Shown here: positions 1 to 11,039 of the stretch, in pieces | Layout: every line of letters begins with the position of its first letter | Numbering within the stretch: the first letter of the stretch is position 1 | NCBI GenBank assembly: GCA_003290165.1 | Contig: QNQO01001846.1 | Span: 124,001-188,000, forward strand | Reading direction: 5' to 3' | Origin: Berberis thunbergii | Lineage: Eukaryota; Streptophyta; Magnoliopsida; Ranunculales; Berberidaceae | Length of the DNA: 64,000 nt | Notes under the pieces: generated by a model | What the model saw: only the letters and a program-made list of their open reading frames with translations | Told to the model about the DNA's origin: nothing | Database searches by the model: none | Position numbers and translations under genes: made by a program

Positions 1-256
1 TGATGCGAGGAGCTTTGATTGCAGCACCAATCAAACTACTTCCAGTGATGTAAATTCCCCTAATGATCAAAACAACAAAACATCAGAAGAAGATGAAGAA
101 GGAAACGAAATGGAGAGAGGAAATAAAAATTGGATCTTTACCAAGCAGCCCCAAGACTGAAACTCCAATGGATATTGCAATCCCGATTGCAGAGAAAGTG
201 TAAGGTGAGATCTGCATCAACGCGTGCGACCACGACGAACTTGAAGACCCCACCAT
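1..256 (-). CDS. VHA-c'': V-type H+-ATPase subunit c'' (VHA-c''), 5' exons, partial
   Basis: The subunit is part of the membrane proton-translocating ring of the V-ATPase in tonoplast and endomembranes. Exon 1 runs from the ATG at 256 to 142 and encodes a short Ser-rich leader followed by ISPYTFSAIGIAISIGVSVL, the first transmembrane helix of the family. The donor GTAAAG lies at 141-136 and the acceptor TAG at 62-60, giving an 82-bp intron. Exon 2 starts at 59 and reads GIYITGSSLIGAAIKAPRI before leaving the window, which is the expected family continuation. Oddity: between GVSVL and the expected GAAW the G-run (plus strand C149-152) is one base short, so exon 1 and exon 2 are out of frame. 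This is either a real frameshift or a homopolymer sequencing error. Family identity is very likely; functionality is uncertain. Confidence 0.88.
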
Positions 257-420
257 CCTCAATCGATCCAGAAATTTGGGAAATTTTCAAGTTAGGGTTC
301 ACGAAAGAGGAGAGAGATTGGGGGAGATTTTGGGCTGGATCGCTGAGTTCTGCTCTGCTGGTTGAAGTGGTGACGGTGATGGTGATGGTGATGGTGATGG
401 TGAAAATCAATTAGACAGTC
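257..420 (-). promoter_or_regulatory. 5' leader of VHA-c'' with a GATGGT/GGT microsatellite
   Basis: Directly upstream of the VHA-c'' start the plus strand holds tandem GGTGAT units at 375-403, which on the coding strand is an ATCACC repeat in the probable 5' untranslated leader. The transcription start is not identifiable with certainty. Confidence 0.5.
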
Positions 421-625
421 TATCTATCTAAAAATAGAGATGAATTTGGGAGTAATGCATCAAAATGTCTTGAATTTGGTACCGAAGTCTAAATATTTCA
501 TAGTTTAGTTTAAGCTAACTTTCGTCCTTATTGATTAGGGCTATAAGTTGGATTGGAAAATCCGATTTCGATCAAAAAAAATTTCAAAAAAAAAAAACTT
601 ATTTCGAAGTTATTAAATTTGAAAA

Positions 626-752
626 GAGCAGTTCTAAATGTCGAGGAAACAGGCGAGGAAATGGGCGAGGGAAGCGACGTGGCGGGGTGGAGCCTGTCCA
701 CTCCGCTTGGGATGCGCGCACTCGCCTGTTTCCTCGACATTTAGAATTCCTC
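626..752. mobile_element. Palindromic Mutator-like MITE, copy 1
   Basis: The element is bounded by a perfect 9-bp target duplication ATTTGAAAA (617-625 and 753-761). Its ends are inverted repeats starting GAGCAGTTCTAAATGTCGAG on the left and GAGGAATTCTAAATGTCGAG on the complement of the right end. The body is almost a complete hairpin. A related unoccupied sequence is visible near 21511-21521, where the same flanks are joined with a single copy of the target. It is non-coding; open frames across it are artefacts of the hairpin. Confidence 0.9.
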
Positions 753-761
753 ATTTGAAAA

Positions 762-1610
762 TGCTGATTTTTTTCAGATAATTTTGAACATTTATGGAGT
801 GTAATTGGAATGTCTCGAAAATAACCGAATGATTCTGAAACTTGTCGTAAGTGTAAAATCTTTTGAAATCATATTTCAAAGTGTTCTAATCATGCTCCAG
901 AAATGTGATTTCTCGAAATATGTAAAATTTCATGTAATATTTTTTATTTTGGATTTACGAAAATATCTTTTGAAATTCAAAATATTTATTTTTCAGGGAA
1001 ATTCCCTTAGAAAAACTGTATATTTTAACTTGCTATAACGTAATTTTAGTATCAAATTTTGTTACATGAGTGATTCTTATGTAATATATAGTTTGTATGA
1101 CACTGCAAGTCGTGTAAGACTTTTTATTTAGTATTTAAGAATTTAAAATGTATAACTTATATTATTAAAAAATTTAATTATAATTGATCTTTTAAACGTT
1201 TTCCTACACAAAACAAAAAAATTTATTTTTATTTTTTAATCAGTTCCTTCGAAGCCAAACCCAAGTTGTCTGAACCGCTAAATTTTCCATATATTTACCT
1301 AGCATTAATCCAAAATGGACATATTAGCTCTAAGCCAATGTGCCATTTTAGGGTGAGTTCCATCTCCAATTAACTAACACAAGTACATTATCACACAAGC
1401 TATTTTATTAATGGTTCACAATCATATATCACATTGGTGAAAGGTCCTTTGTTTCTTGAGTGATACTACAGTGCACTGATAAAGTGTCTAGTCATCGAGA
1501 TAAATGATAACATGCACTTTACCAGTGCACTTAAGAAAAACTGTTGCTTCTTTCATGAGAATTGCCACATCTAGAATCAAAACCTTCTATGTGCCCTAAC
1601 CTTCCTCTAT
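762..1610. other. AT-rich intergenic DNA, no gene seen
   Basis: About 850 bp of AT-rich sequence with no recognisable coding region. The part up to about 850 is a diverged copy of 21360-21590. Confidence 0.6.
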
Positions 1611-1619
1611 ATTTTGACA

Positions 1620-1766
1620 CGCTTTTTCTTATTGTCGAGGAAATGAGCGAGGGAAGAGGATGCAACCCTCCATCCCTCTCGAGATGTGTGTCATCGCGTA
1701 TCTCAAGGGGGATGGAGGGTTGCACCCCCCCTCCCTCGCCCGTTTCCTCGCTAATAAGAAGGGCTC
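1620..1766. mobile_element. Palindromic Mutator-like MITE, copy 2 (diverged ends)
   Basis: A perfect 9-bp duplication ATTTTGACA flanks the element (1611-1619 and 1767-1775). Ends read CGCTTTTTCTTATTGTCGAG and, on the complement, GAGCCCTTCTTATTAGCGAG. The centre is a GC-rich hairpin with CTCGAGATG-like core sequence shared with the other copies. Confidence 0.87.
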
Positions 1767-1775
1767 ATTTTGACA

Positions 1776-2530
1776 TGTTAGCAAGATTGTACAAAAAGAA
1801 TATATATCTCTTCTACTATAACGTTCCCCATAATCAACAGTGACAATGTAGTTGTCCTGATTTTCATTCTTATTTTGGCCTTCCATATTCAAAAAATTTA
1901 TAAATAAAAATTAAAGGTAGGTAAAAAATCATAAAGGTTTTAATGTCTTTTCAAAATAAGTAAAAAAAAAATATATATATATATATTAAAAACAAAAGGC
2001 CCAATCCACAGTGGGCTCGAAGGTAACGGGCTGAAAATGTATCAAAAGGCCCAATGCAAAATTGACCCTCCCTGTTTATGTTTTGTGATCAAATGCCTTG
2101 CCTCTATTTCAAATTCCAAGTTTTCTTATATTAAAAAAATTCTAAATTTTTAAATTATATTTATTAATTTTTAAAGATAAAATAAAATATTGAATATTCG
2201 CGTATGTAGTTATGCTTCCACCCCTAGTGTTGGCTAACTCTTCCCCCTTTTTATTCGAATCCGCGGCATTTGCCATGATCATCTATCTTCTTGCGAGGTG
2301 CCTATTTTTATTTTTGCATGTTGTGTTCAACAATGCCGAAGTATGCATTAACTCCTTTACCGCCTCATCTTAGGTATAATACATAACTCTTTATTCTATT
2401 CTATTTTTATAGTTATTAAAATATCATTTTGAGTTCCCTTATCCTAGCCAGATGCCATTTTTACCATGGATCAAACAATCAAACTAGTTTGAGATCAAAG
2501 TGCACCTCCAAATGAGGTTAAAGGGTACTA
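1776..2530. other. AT-rich intergenic DNA, no gene seen
   Basis: Holds an (AT)n microsatellite near 1970-1986 and otherwise featureless AT-rich sequence. Confidence 0.55.
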
Positions 2531-2540
2531 GTTAACCAGT

Positions 2541-2555
2541 CGTGCCGTTGGCACG
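2541..2555. repeat. GTGCC-GTT-GGCAC hairpin, possible Helitron-end motif
   Basis: CGTGCCGTTGGCACG is a perfect short inverted repeat. The identical string occurs at 23252-23266 and a variant CATGCCGTCATGGCATG at 23851-23867. Hairpins of this kind mark the ends of some plant Helitrons, but I cannot confirm TC/CTRR ends here. Confidence 0.4.
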
Positions 2556-2776
2556 GTCATACACTTTTCATATAACATATATCAATATCGGTGGTACGGG
2601 TACAATGGTCAACTCGATTCTTGAGTCGTGCCTTCGACACTCCCCAAATAGGTTACTAAATTACTAAATTGTCGTTGAAACGGGATCACGTGATAATGGG
2701 TTTTTGATATCATTGGGCTAAGTGGAGTAGTTGGACTTAATAACTTGATATGGTTGGTTTTAAAGTGAATGGTAAA

Positions 2777-3222
2777 GGGCATTTTTGAAATTTGACGAAT
2801 ATACAGGGCATTTTTGTAATTTAGGCAATGAAAAAACATTTTCATAATTTGATGAATGGGAAGGGGCATTTTTATAATTTAGCAAATGAGAAAGGGTATT
2901 TTCAGGATTTGGCGAATAGGGATGTGACATTTTTGGTATTTGACGAATGGGGGAGGGCAATTTTCTAATTTGATAAATGGAGAATATTTTTGTAATTTGG
3001 TGGATATGAGGGTTCATTTTTCATAATTTAGCAAGAGCAGAGGCATTTCTATAATTTGGCTAATAGGATTGGAGGGGCATTTTTAGGATTGAAGAGCATG
3101 GAGGGCAGTGTCGTAATTTGGCAAGATAGGGGCACTTTCATAACTCGTCAGTGAGGGTGGTAGGACATTTTTGAGTATCTTGAAATTTTCTGAGGGCAAT
3201 TTTGGTATTTAGAAAATGAAGG
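2777..3222. repeat. Degenerate 30-bp minisatellite, about 15 units
   Basis: Units of the form GGGCATTTTTRTAATTTGGC plus GAATGGG-like filler recur at about 2777, 2806, 2836, 2864, 2894, 2925, 2955, 2983, 3011, 3041, 3075, 3103, 3130, 3163 and 3194. Spacing is 27-34 bp. The units are diverged, so the array is old. Open frames on the minus strand across it are repeat artefacts. Confidence 0.8.
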
Positions 3223-3320
3223 ATTGACATCCTATACCCACTTCATTGTTCATGCTACAGTGAAGTTCTGTTATAAAAGTAGATTAATAAAAACATTTGT
3301 CTTAAAATATTGATTGGAGA

Positions 3321-3490
3321 GGCTGAATTCTAAATGTCGAGGAAACAGGCGAGGGAAGCGATGTGGCGGGGTGGAGATCGTCCACTCCGCTATGATGCAC
3401 GCATCCTGAGCGGAGTGGATGGTCTCCACCCCGCCACGTCGCTTCCCTCGCCCATTTCCTCGCCTGTTTCCTCGACATTTAGAACTGCTC
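3321..3490. mobile_element. Palindromic Mutator-like MITE, copy 3
   Basis: Flanked by an exact 8-bp match ATTGGAGA (3313-3320 and 3491-3498), the visible part of the target duplication. Ends carry AATTCTAAATGTCGAGGAAA and its complement. The whole element folds on itself around a CCACTCCGC-rich core. Confidence 0.86.
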
Positions 3491-3499
3491 ATTGGAGAA

Positions 3500-4370
3500 A
3501 CAAGTAGTTTATTCCACGATTAAATTGACACCCAAACCATAATTACGTGAAATTAAGTATAAACTTTTTGGAGCCAAAAATTAAATAACCTTTTTATTAA
3601 TTGTATTGTGTGATTTATTTTAATTCAATACAATTATAACTTCCATGTTAACTTTGGTCTCGAATCAATTGAACACTTGCTTGATTTGGTACGCTTTTCA
3701 CATTTTATATTGGTTATAGAACAATTATTCTTGTGAAAAATAAATATAAATGATGGTTTGGATTACTTTTGCACTATGAGTTATATGTACAACTATTGGT
3801 TAATGTATCACACAGATGATTCTTAACATAAAAATAAAATTGTATATTCATCGAACTATAAATTTTATATGACATTTAATATTGTTACAATGAAAGTTAT
3901 ATGTATATAAATTTGAAATTATTGATATGTGAGTAGTGTGATGTGTAATTTCTTTTGTTTTTCTTTATTGAATGACTATTTAATACTTGCTAATCTTGTC
4001 ATGTCCCGAACCCATTTGGAATACGACGAGGTCAAGATGAGGTCTATCTCGTCTCGATCCCGAATGAACGGGATGTGATAGGAATGAGGTCCATCTCATC
4101 CCATCTCGTCCCATACCCACCCCTACCCATCACTCGTCAACGTCCACATGGCATTTTTCTCACCATCCGTCGGCGTTTGTATCGGTGCCATGTATTATGT
4201 GTTTCCATTTGTCTTTTTACATGTAGTTTAATAAATTTGCTATAAAAAAATATGAATTTCGCAATTGAATCTTATAACTATAGTTGTTGTTAAAATAACA
4301 TCACCATTTATGTTGAAAGACACCATTACTCCTTTTTAATCTATTGAAGTACATCACCACCTTCACCTTC
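3500..4370. other. AT-rich intergenic DNA with an old hAT-type end near 4010-4127
   Basis: No coding region is seen. The stretch 4005-4127 contains repeated CATCTCGTCCC/GGGATG blocks ending in CCCACCCCTA, the terminal sequence of the hAT-type family that is complete at 11664-12806. Only one end is apparent here. Confidence 0.5.
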
Positions 4371-4379
4371 TCTTATCTC

Positions 4380-4900
4380 TTCATCGGAGCAACGCTACCC
4401 TCGAATGAGACAAATAGGTGGTGGTGATTGAAGGAGAAGAAGTAAAAAAAGAGGGGAGGAGAAGGAGGAAAGGTGGTGTTGGTGGGGATTGATGGAGAAG
4501 TAAAAAAAAAAAAAAAAAAAAAAGGTGACGGGGAGGAAGAGGAAAATAAGAAGAAGAAGGGAGGAGTCGGTGGTAGGGATTGATGAAGAAGAAAAAAAAG
4601 TGATGGGGATAAGAAAGATAAGAAGAGGGAGCAGGATGAGGAGAGGTGGTGGAGTGGTGGTGGTGGTGGTTGATGAAGATGAAAAAGAAGAAGAGTGGAG
4701 AAAGAGAAAAGGTGGCAGTAGTGGGAATTGAAGGAAGAGAGGAAAAAAAGGTGATGGGGAGAAGGAGGACGACGAAAGGTGGTGGTAGCGGTGGCAAGAT
4801 GGTGGTGAAAAGAAGAGGAAGAAATGAAAGGTGACAATGGTGGTGGCAGGGTGGTGGTAGTGAAAGGGAAGAAGATGAGAAGAGAAGTGATAAAGTTTTT
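4380..4900. repeat. Polypurine tract (GGA/GAA/GGT-rich)
   Basis: About 500 bp in which the plus strand is nearly all purine, including an A-run near 4503-4522. Long open frames on both strands here have Ser/Pro/Phe or Arg/Lys/Glu low-complexity content and no domain, so I treat them as non-coding. Confidence 0.7.
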
Positions 4901-5029
4901 TGTTTATATTGATGGTGTCCTCTCATTCAAAAATGTGGTGATGTCATTCAAAAGTAAGAAACTGATCCTCCTTCAATAAAAATGGTGATGTTATAAGCAT
5001 TTACCTAACTTTTTTATGAAAGCTTTGCG

Positions 5030-5200
5030 CGTGCAACAATATAAAGTTCTCAACCACTCAACACTATAAAAACCCCTCAAATATTAATACTTCACCTTAT
5101 TCTATTGATATTTTGGGGTACAACATGGTCATGGTGGAAGACCTTACAATTAAAAGCTTAACGAGAAGTATTTAGACTTCGATGGCTTGGGAAACACGGG
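5030..5200 (+). repeat. Dispersed repeat with a TATA-like element (copy at 25010-25180)
   Basis: The sequence CTCAACCACTCAACACTATAAAA and the following ~130 bp recur at 25010-25180; a shorter related TATA segment lies at 14670-14700 and 55435-55480. Downstream of the TATA-like site both copies have an ATG but run into a stop within about 15 codons. It may be the promoter and start of a decayed multicopy gene that I do not recognise. Confidence 0.45.
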
Positions 5201-5483
5201 GTTATTTTTTTTATCACAATGCTATTTTTTTAATAAAAATAATTTTGATAACTTATTATACTTTGAAATAATTAAGTTTCTCATCTATCTTAAATTACAT
5301 AGAAACTAAATGTAACATTTTGTTGTATAACACATCTGAATGATCAAAGATAAATTTGGACATTCAAATAATTCATTTCGCTTATTAACTAATATTATAT
5401 TGAAAGAAGATCTTAGTTGTTATTATGGATTTGAAAGACAGGTTGGATTTGTATCGGAGGTTGGAACTCACTGATTGTTTTTT

Positions 5484-5673
5484 GAGTGATTCTATGTGTC
5501 GAGGGAAAGGGCGAGGAAACCAACGAGGTAAACGAGGTGGCGGGGGGTGAACCGTTCACCCCCTCGAGATGCGCGTGCGGAAAACATCTCAAGGGAGGTG
5601 AACGGTTCACCCCCCGCCACCTCATTTACCTCGCTGGTTTCCTCGCTCTTTCCCTCGACATTTAGAATTTCCC
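5484..5673. mobile_element. Palindromic Mutator-like MITE, copy 4
   Basis: A perfect 9-bp duplication TTGTTTTTT flanks it (5475-5483 and 5674-5682). Left end GAGTGATTCTATGTGTCGAG; the right end is complementary. The interior is a long hairpin with a CCCCCTCGAGATG core. Confidence 0.9.
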
Positions 5674-5689
5674 TTGTTTTTTATTGGAA

Positions 5690-6345
5690 TTTCAGGAAGT
5701 GATAATGCAGTCAAATTGTCAACGTCATTCCTAATATCAATATCCAGAATTTGGAACCAAATTTGAAAGGCAGGATCCTATAGGACTATAGGGAGTTGAG
5801 TTGAAACTTGATATGAAATATGATGAATTAAATAAAAACTAGATGTGAATACCAAAAAATGATAACTTTTTATTTTCTAGAAAGATATATTGCATTGTAG
5901 TCTTTTAAAAATTAAAATCAACAATAAACCAAATGGTCCTCTCAAATCTAATAAATATTGCAATCAAAATTGAGTAAAGCAAATTATAAGGGAATTGAAG
6001 AACCCAACTTGTCTATCTTTCGTCACAAAATCAAAAAATTAGGCAATTGTTCAAAGCCTGTTCTCTTCGTCTTCATTTCCTCCTTTAGTTTTTCCAAGAT
6101 GATGCATAATTAAGCTTGTCTTTTGCAAGAACATGTCTATTCATACATTTTTATGTGAATATTTTTCTTTGAAAAGTGTTTATTAGTAAATAACACAACA
6201 AAACAACAATAAACTACATTTTTAGTTAGAAAAGAAATTCTCCGAGCACACCAAACAAACACCCAAATGAATATTTTAATTTTTTTTGGAAAGCACCCAA
6301 ATGAATATTCATGTTTGATTTAACCATAAACTTGGCCACTGTTGT
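5690..6345. other. AT-rich intergenic DNA, no gene seen
   Basis: No coding or repeat structure recognised. Confidence 0.5.
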
Positions 6346-6350
6346 ATCAG

Positions 6351-6948
6351 CAATGTTCTAAAAAGCGTTAGGCGAGCAGGTGCCTAGCGCCCAGAGGCCT
6401 AGGCATAGACGGTCATAGGTTTTGTATTATAATTTTAATAATTTACAAAACTTAAGCATAATACTTTATCAATTACATCCAATTTAATGCAAAAATACAT
6501 ATGCAAAATTTAAAAACATGAAAAATTAATAATCATGAACAAAATTTATTAAAACTCAAATGACTGAAGTTGGTCATAATGAGTACTTTATATAAAGTTG
6601 AATTTATGTACAAATATTCAAACCTACTCTTTTATTTTTCTTCAAATTGCATAAATAACCTCAGTCATGTTTGATAAAATCTACATTACTAAAATTGGTA
6701 CCGGCAGATTCTTTGAAAATTCCATTAAGTAATCATCATTTGCTACATTTAGACATATATTGAATAAAAATAATTAAATTGTTTATTTCTAAAAAACAGG
6801 AAAGAAAAATAAAATAAAAACACAATCAACCTTATTAAAAAATTAATAATAATAATAATAATAATCGCCTAGACCCCGCCTAGGCCGCCCAGCAATTAAT
6901 CTGGGCATTTTCTACCTTCTAGTGCCTAGGCCGATTTTTAGAACACTG
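6351..6948. mobile_element. hAT-type MITE, CARTGTTCTAAAAA ends, older copy
   Basis: Begins CAATGTTCTAAAAAGCG and ends CGATTTTTAGAACACTG, with subterminal GCCTAGGC-rich inverted sequence on both sides. The AT-rich interior aligns with the copy at 29474-30146. The flanking 8-mers do not match, so this copy is older or its flank is rearranged. Confidence 0.75.
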
Positions 6949-7600
6949 AAGGGCATATCTGAACCTAAAATTTTCAGACATTTACCTAGTAGTGTGTGGA
7001 CATATTAGTTCTAAGCAAGGATTGTGATTTCGTTTTTCGAGTTAATTTTAGTCTGTTGATTTTAAGAAATATTTCGGTGTGTAAAAAAAACGTAAAAATT
7101 TCGAGAATGCATGAAATATATAATGAATTTCGAGGGTATATGAAATATGTGAAAAAAAAAATAAGATGCAAGTAAATAAATTTTATTAAACGTATTAAAT
7201 GAAGCTAAATACCAAAAAATGAAAGAAACATGAAATCTATATATTTTTAAAAAATTATGGGGTGATTTCAAAAACTAGTATACAATTAGAAGATATGCTA
7301 ATTAGAAAATCAAGAAAATAATTTCAAAAATCAATAAATAATTAAAAAAAATGATAATTAGACGACCTCCTCTCACTTATTCTCTTCACTCTCTCTTCTC
7401 CAAATCTTTCATCTCCCTCTCTCTCTCTCATTTCTTCTCTTCACTCATTCCCTCTATGAAGTGCTTTTGCAGATTTTCTTCTTCAGTGTTCTAATCGGAA
7501 TCAAGGCCTCAAGAGTTTCGAGGGGCGAGATTTGCAAAGTGCACTAATCTTCTCCATTACTTCCATCATTGCACTTTGTAGATCTAAGCAGGAAAATTAG
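6949..7600. other. AT-rich intergenic DNA with a CT-rich leader-like segment
   Basis: The sequence up to 7360 shows nothing. From 7370 to 7450 there is a CTCTCTC/TTCTTC-rich stretch of the kind found in plant 5' leaders, just before the exon starting at 7624. Confidence 0.5.
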
Positions 7601-7623
7601 AAGCTTGTATGTGGAGTGTGAGA

Positions 7624-7745
7624 ATGGCTACTGCTTTGTCTCATTCTCCAATTACATTTACTACTCCGAGTTTGGCTTTGGATTTTTTTCGGAGTTGGAG
7701 GAGTGGATTTAATGGAGTTCCATTGAAGGTTTTGGGAAAGGGGAG
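7624..7745 (+). pseudogene. Orphan first exon with plastid-transit-peptide-like N-terminus
   Basis: The ATG at 7624 opens a 40-codon frame (MATALSHSPITFTTPSLALD then FFRSWRSGFNGVPLKVLGKG) that is rich in Ser/Thr and hydroxylated residues, poor in acidic residues, and ends in a good splice donor, GAG|GTAAGG at 7746. This is the usual first-exon form of nuclear genes for plastid proteins. No following exon can be recognised before the transposon cluster starting near 8000, so the gene appears broken. I do not recognise the family. Confidence 0.4.
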
Positions 7746-8014
7746 GTAAGGAGCTTATCCTCCTGTAGGTAATAAGACTCCTCAATTGGCCATATTTCAA
7801 ATATGAGGAAAGTGAATAATATTAATAGGCCATGTCATGCTGATGTAAAGGGCAGAGTTTGATGAAATGGCTGATAGCTGGTTTCAAATAAAATGAATCA
7901 AGGATAATATTAGAAAGTTGTTTGATGAAATAGCTGACAACTCATCTGAAAAAAAGTTGTTATGCACTCATCTGAAATAGCTAACATACGATCTGAAGAA
8001 AAGTTGTAATCACT

Positions 8015-8095
8015 CATCGCTTATCCCGAGGGCGATGGGTGGTTACACCCATCCCTCGCCCTCTCCCCTCGCGCTTTCCCTCGCTCCCTAGAAAG
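8015..8095. mobile_element. Mutator-like MITE fragment
   Basis: Contains the core and right half of the CGAGG hairpin family (CACCCATCCCTCGCCCTCTC, TTTCCCTCGCTCCCTAGAAA) but no matching left end or duplication. Confidence 0.6.
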
Positions 8096-8112
8096 ACTCC
8101 TCAATATGTGTT

Positions 8113-8260
8113 CAGGAATTTTAAACGTCGAGGGAATGGGCAAGGGAAAGATAGCGAGGGATGGATGCACCCATCCCCTTCAAAATGCGCATTATCACTA
8201 ATCTCGAGGGGAATGGGTGCACCCATCCCTTTCTCATTCCCTCAACGTTTAGAAGGGTTA
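8113..8260. mobile_element. Palindromic Mutator-like MITE, copy 5
   Basis: A perfect 9-bp duplication ATATGTGTT flanks it (8104-8112 and 8261-8269). Ends contain TTTTAAACGTCGAGGGAATG and its complement; the hairpin core reads CACCCATCCC on both arms. Confidence 0.9.
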
Positions 8261-8499
8261 ATATGTGTTTGTGTTTATAATCTTGTTTTGATAATCATTG
8301 AAATATGGAACTGCTTTGAATCACTTTGTCACTTTGCCAAATCTTGATTTGGGAAATTCGATGGATTCATCGTCAAATTTAGCAAGTAGTCCATCTTCAT
8401 TGCAAGAATATCCTTAGGCAACAATCATTATCCTTCTTCATATTTTCAGAATTTTTTTTCGGTTAAATAGGGCGGGGCAGATATCTGCCAATCTGTTCG

Positions 8500-9960
8500 G
8501 TGTGGGTATGATTTTCAAAAATATGATAAAATAGTTCGTCATCACAGCCATACACGTGGCAAAAATAGTCCAATCACGAGAATCAGGTATCCCAAAATCG
8601 GGCTAGTTCATAAAGTCCAAAAAGGGCAAAACCAATCATAAAACCCCAAACAGAGCCCATCAGAAGAAGTCATAACCAAGGCCCGAACAAGTTTTCTCAT
8701 AAAAAAGATAAATATTGCATAAGAAAAGAGTCGTGGAGGGAGTTACGCTTCCACGGATGCATCTTCATTAAAAAAAGGTTGTTATGAATAACGTCTCTCT
8801 CCATTGCACCTCAAATGCTTAAGTTACACAGAGAATTAACCGCGACCATTATATGAGGTAAAGGTAAATAATCGACAAATGTATGCAACTTGAACTGAGT
8901 TTTGTCCAGATTTACTTCATTCTCTAACAGAGTTGCTAACTTAAGCATCGAAGTGTCTTTGGCCACCAAAAATGTGGTATTTGGCAGTCTAACGTTTGTT
9001 TTGTGGATCAAACTTACAGGAGGACGAGATTTGTACACATAAGTTTGGCGCCGTCCGTGGAGAACAACAAGTTTCATTTTTGAAAAGAAGATCCACAGTA
9101 ACAAAACTCACTAAATTCTGATCAATGATCAAAAAGCTATCAGAACAGATGTAACACTCTACAGACCCTCAACGCAACAACAATCACAATAACCCTTCTA
9201 CCGGCGATGTTACATTGCCGACAGCTCACGATCGAGACCCATCAACAGCCACCGGGCCAATTGCGTCGGACAGTTAAAATCCACAGCATGCGCAAGCACA
9301 GACATCCGACGATGTCGCTAAAGGCCCTTGGGTAAATTTGCTCATGACCCAAATGAACTACATGATGAATATGATATAGAAACTCACTCAAGAGCACACT
9401 CAGTTAGCTGACCCTATCCAAGCGCCGCCGAATAAAACTCTGCTAACTGAGCTCAAAAAAGCAACAAGGTTCATGCAGAACCTCAATAGGGGAATCTCGA
9501 AAGTAATGAACCTCTCCAAGATAAGACTCCACAGAGCGACTGAACACCAACTGAAATCCCATTCAGGACCGGAGTCACAGATCCTAATGTATTGTTCGAA
9601 CTAGCTAGAACACCACTCTCTGAAGCTCTCATGATAATTCTCATGCCAAAGAAGTTCACCCCACCAAAGTTTGAGGCATATGATGGCACCACCGATTCAA
9701 CAGACCATCTGCGACATTTCCACCACATGATGGCGTTAAGGGAAAGTATGTAATCCATCTTATGCAGAACGTTTTCGACTAGTCTTACCTATACAGCAAT
9801 GAGCTGGTTCAACGGCTTACCATCGACGTCAATAGACTCCTTCCAGGCGTTAGCAATAGCCTTTATCACAAGGTTCATCGATAGTCAGCGGACGAGGAAA
9901 GGACCACACTACCTGCTTCACATCAAATAGAAGCCCGAGGAGACAAAAAATTATATCAAC
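8500..9960 (+). mobile_element. Ty3/gypsy retrotransposon fragment: LTR end, primer site, partial gag
   Basis: TGGCGCCGTCCGTGG at 9046-9060 is a typical gypsy primer-binding site just after a probable LTR ending near 9039 (…ACA). About 550 bp later the plus strand encodes a gag core: PKKFTPPKFEAYDGTTDSTD and HLRHFHHMMALRE (about 9645-9750), then, after one in-frame stop, AMSWFNGLPSTSIDSFQALA (about 9793-9850). These match the retrotransposon gag pattern of plant gypsy elements (PYDGTTDP, HL..F, WFN.LP..SI.SF). Protease, reverse transcriptase and integrase are absent; the element is cut after about 9960. LTR start not determined. Confidence 0.8.
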
Positions 9961-11035
9961 TTAAATTTTTTTGTCGTTAAAGAAAAAATTCAGAATCATC
10001 TTATAACAATTAATGATTGTACCACATAAGGTGTTCAACGAGCATATTGCTCGTTTGCGGCGTGGTTCGTTCTTATGATATTCTTTATCAGTGGGAGTTT
10101 ATATTACCATGTTTAATTATCATTGATAATTACCTTTAGTTTATTGATGATTTTGAAATAAAGATTTTTACCTTTTCAATTATGGTTGCGCATGTACACT
10201 TTGATTAAGTAGAATAAGGCGATTAGATTTTGAATCATAAGGTAGGACCAATTGAAAATGGACATGATCAGGGATCACATTACATGTCATTTTCATACTA
10301 CACGTGCATACTTTAATCTATGTCATTGATTGTATTGGTATTTGTGACCATGGATGGGTCTAACCACGATAAATGTGGTGAAATATGTTGTGATCCTATA
10401 TTGATATTTTTAATGGATTAGATTGTTTTCAGACGACACTCACAACTCTCGACATTCAAGTTTTGAGCTTATAAAGTTTTTATAATGTATAATCTATGGA
10501 TAATTATATAGTCCAAGTAAGAGATTGTTAGCAAATTTCCTTAAGGCGAATCTACATATATAGTTCATATTATTATACGTTGTAAACTGTCAAACTATAG
10601 GTAAATGATGTTTAATTAAACCCGATTAATTGTGATTATTAAGAATCAAGACTAGGGTCATAAATACATTTCTATCTACATGTTTTGTCTTGACATGTAT
10701 TACTAAATTGAATATAGAGTTTATTTATGTGTAGATACCAACTTGAGTCCCAATATAATTATATTATTGATGATGGGCTAATAATAGAATTAGAGTTCTA
10801 TATATACGGTTGAGGTCCCCACTCCAAACATTATTTCTCTATCTCCTACTTTCTCATCTGGTTTGAGAAACACAAGAGAAAAAGTTCTGGAGGTAGAAAA
10901 TCTCTCCGCTGCGTGTTGCTAGTTCATGAGGATTGCTACGAGGATATTCTTCAACAATGGACACTTCAGGCACGCATTGATTACAATTTTCCTTTCTTGA
11001 TTGTTGACATGAGGTTTTGGTTTAGGATCTTTTAG
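9961..11035. other. Intergenic sequence with LTR/promoter-like character, unresolved
   Basis: Contains TATATATACGG at 10800-10811 followed by about 200 bp of leader-like sequence, and a GGGTCTAACCACGATAAATG segment near 10357. This could be a retroelement U3/U5, but no ends or duplications could be found. Confidence 0.35.
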
Positions 11036-11039
11036 ATTC

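Noticed and set aside
528..758. Three small frames across 528-758
   Set aside because: They lie in the hairpin of a MITE whose boundaries are proven by its target duplication.
2609..3017. Minus-strand frames of 85-86 codons
   Set aside because: Both are translations of the 30-bp minisatellite.
2777..3222. CRISPR-like array
   Set aside because: Units are diverged, adjacent and without unique spacers, and the genome is a plant's.
4373..4926. Open frames of 154 and 181 codons on the minus strand
   Set aside because: They read through a polypurine tract in two overlapping frames; Ser/Pro/Phe low complexity only.
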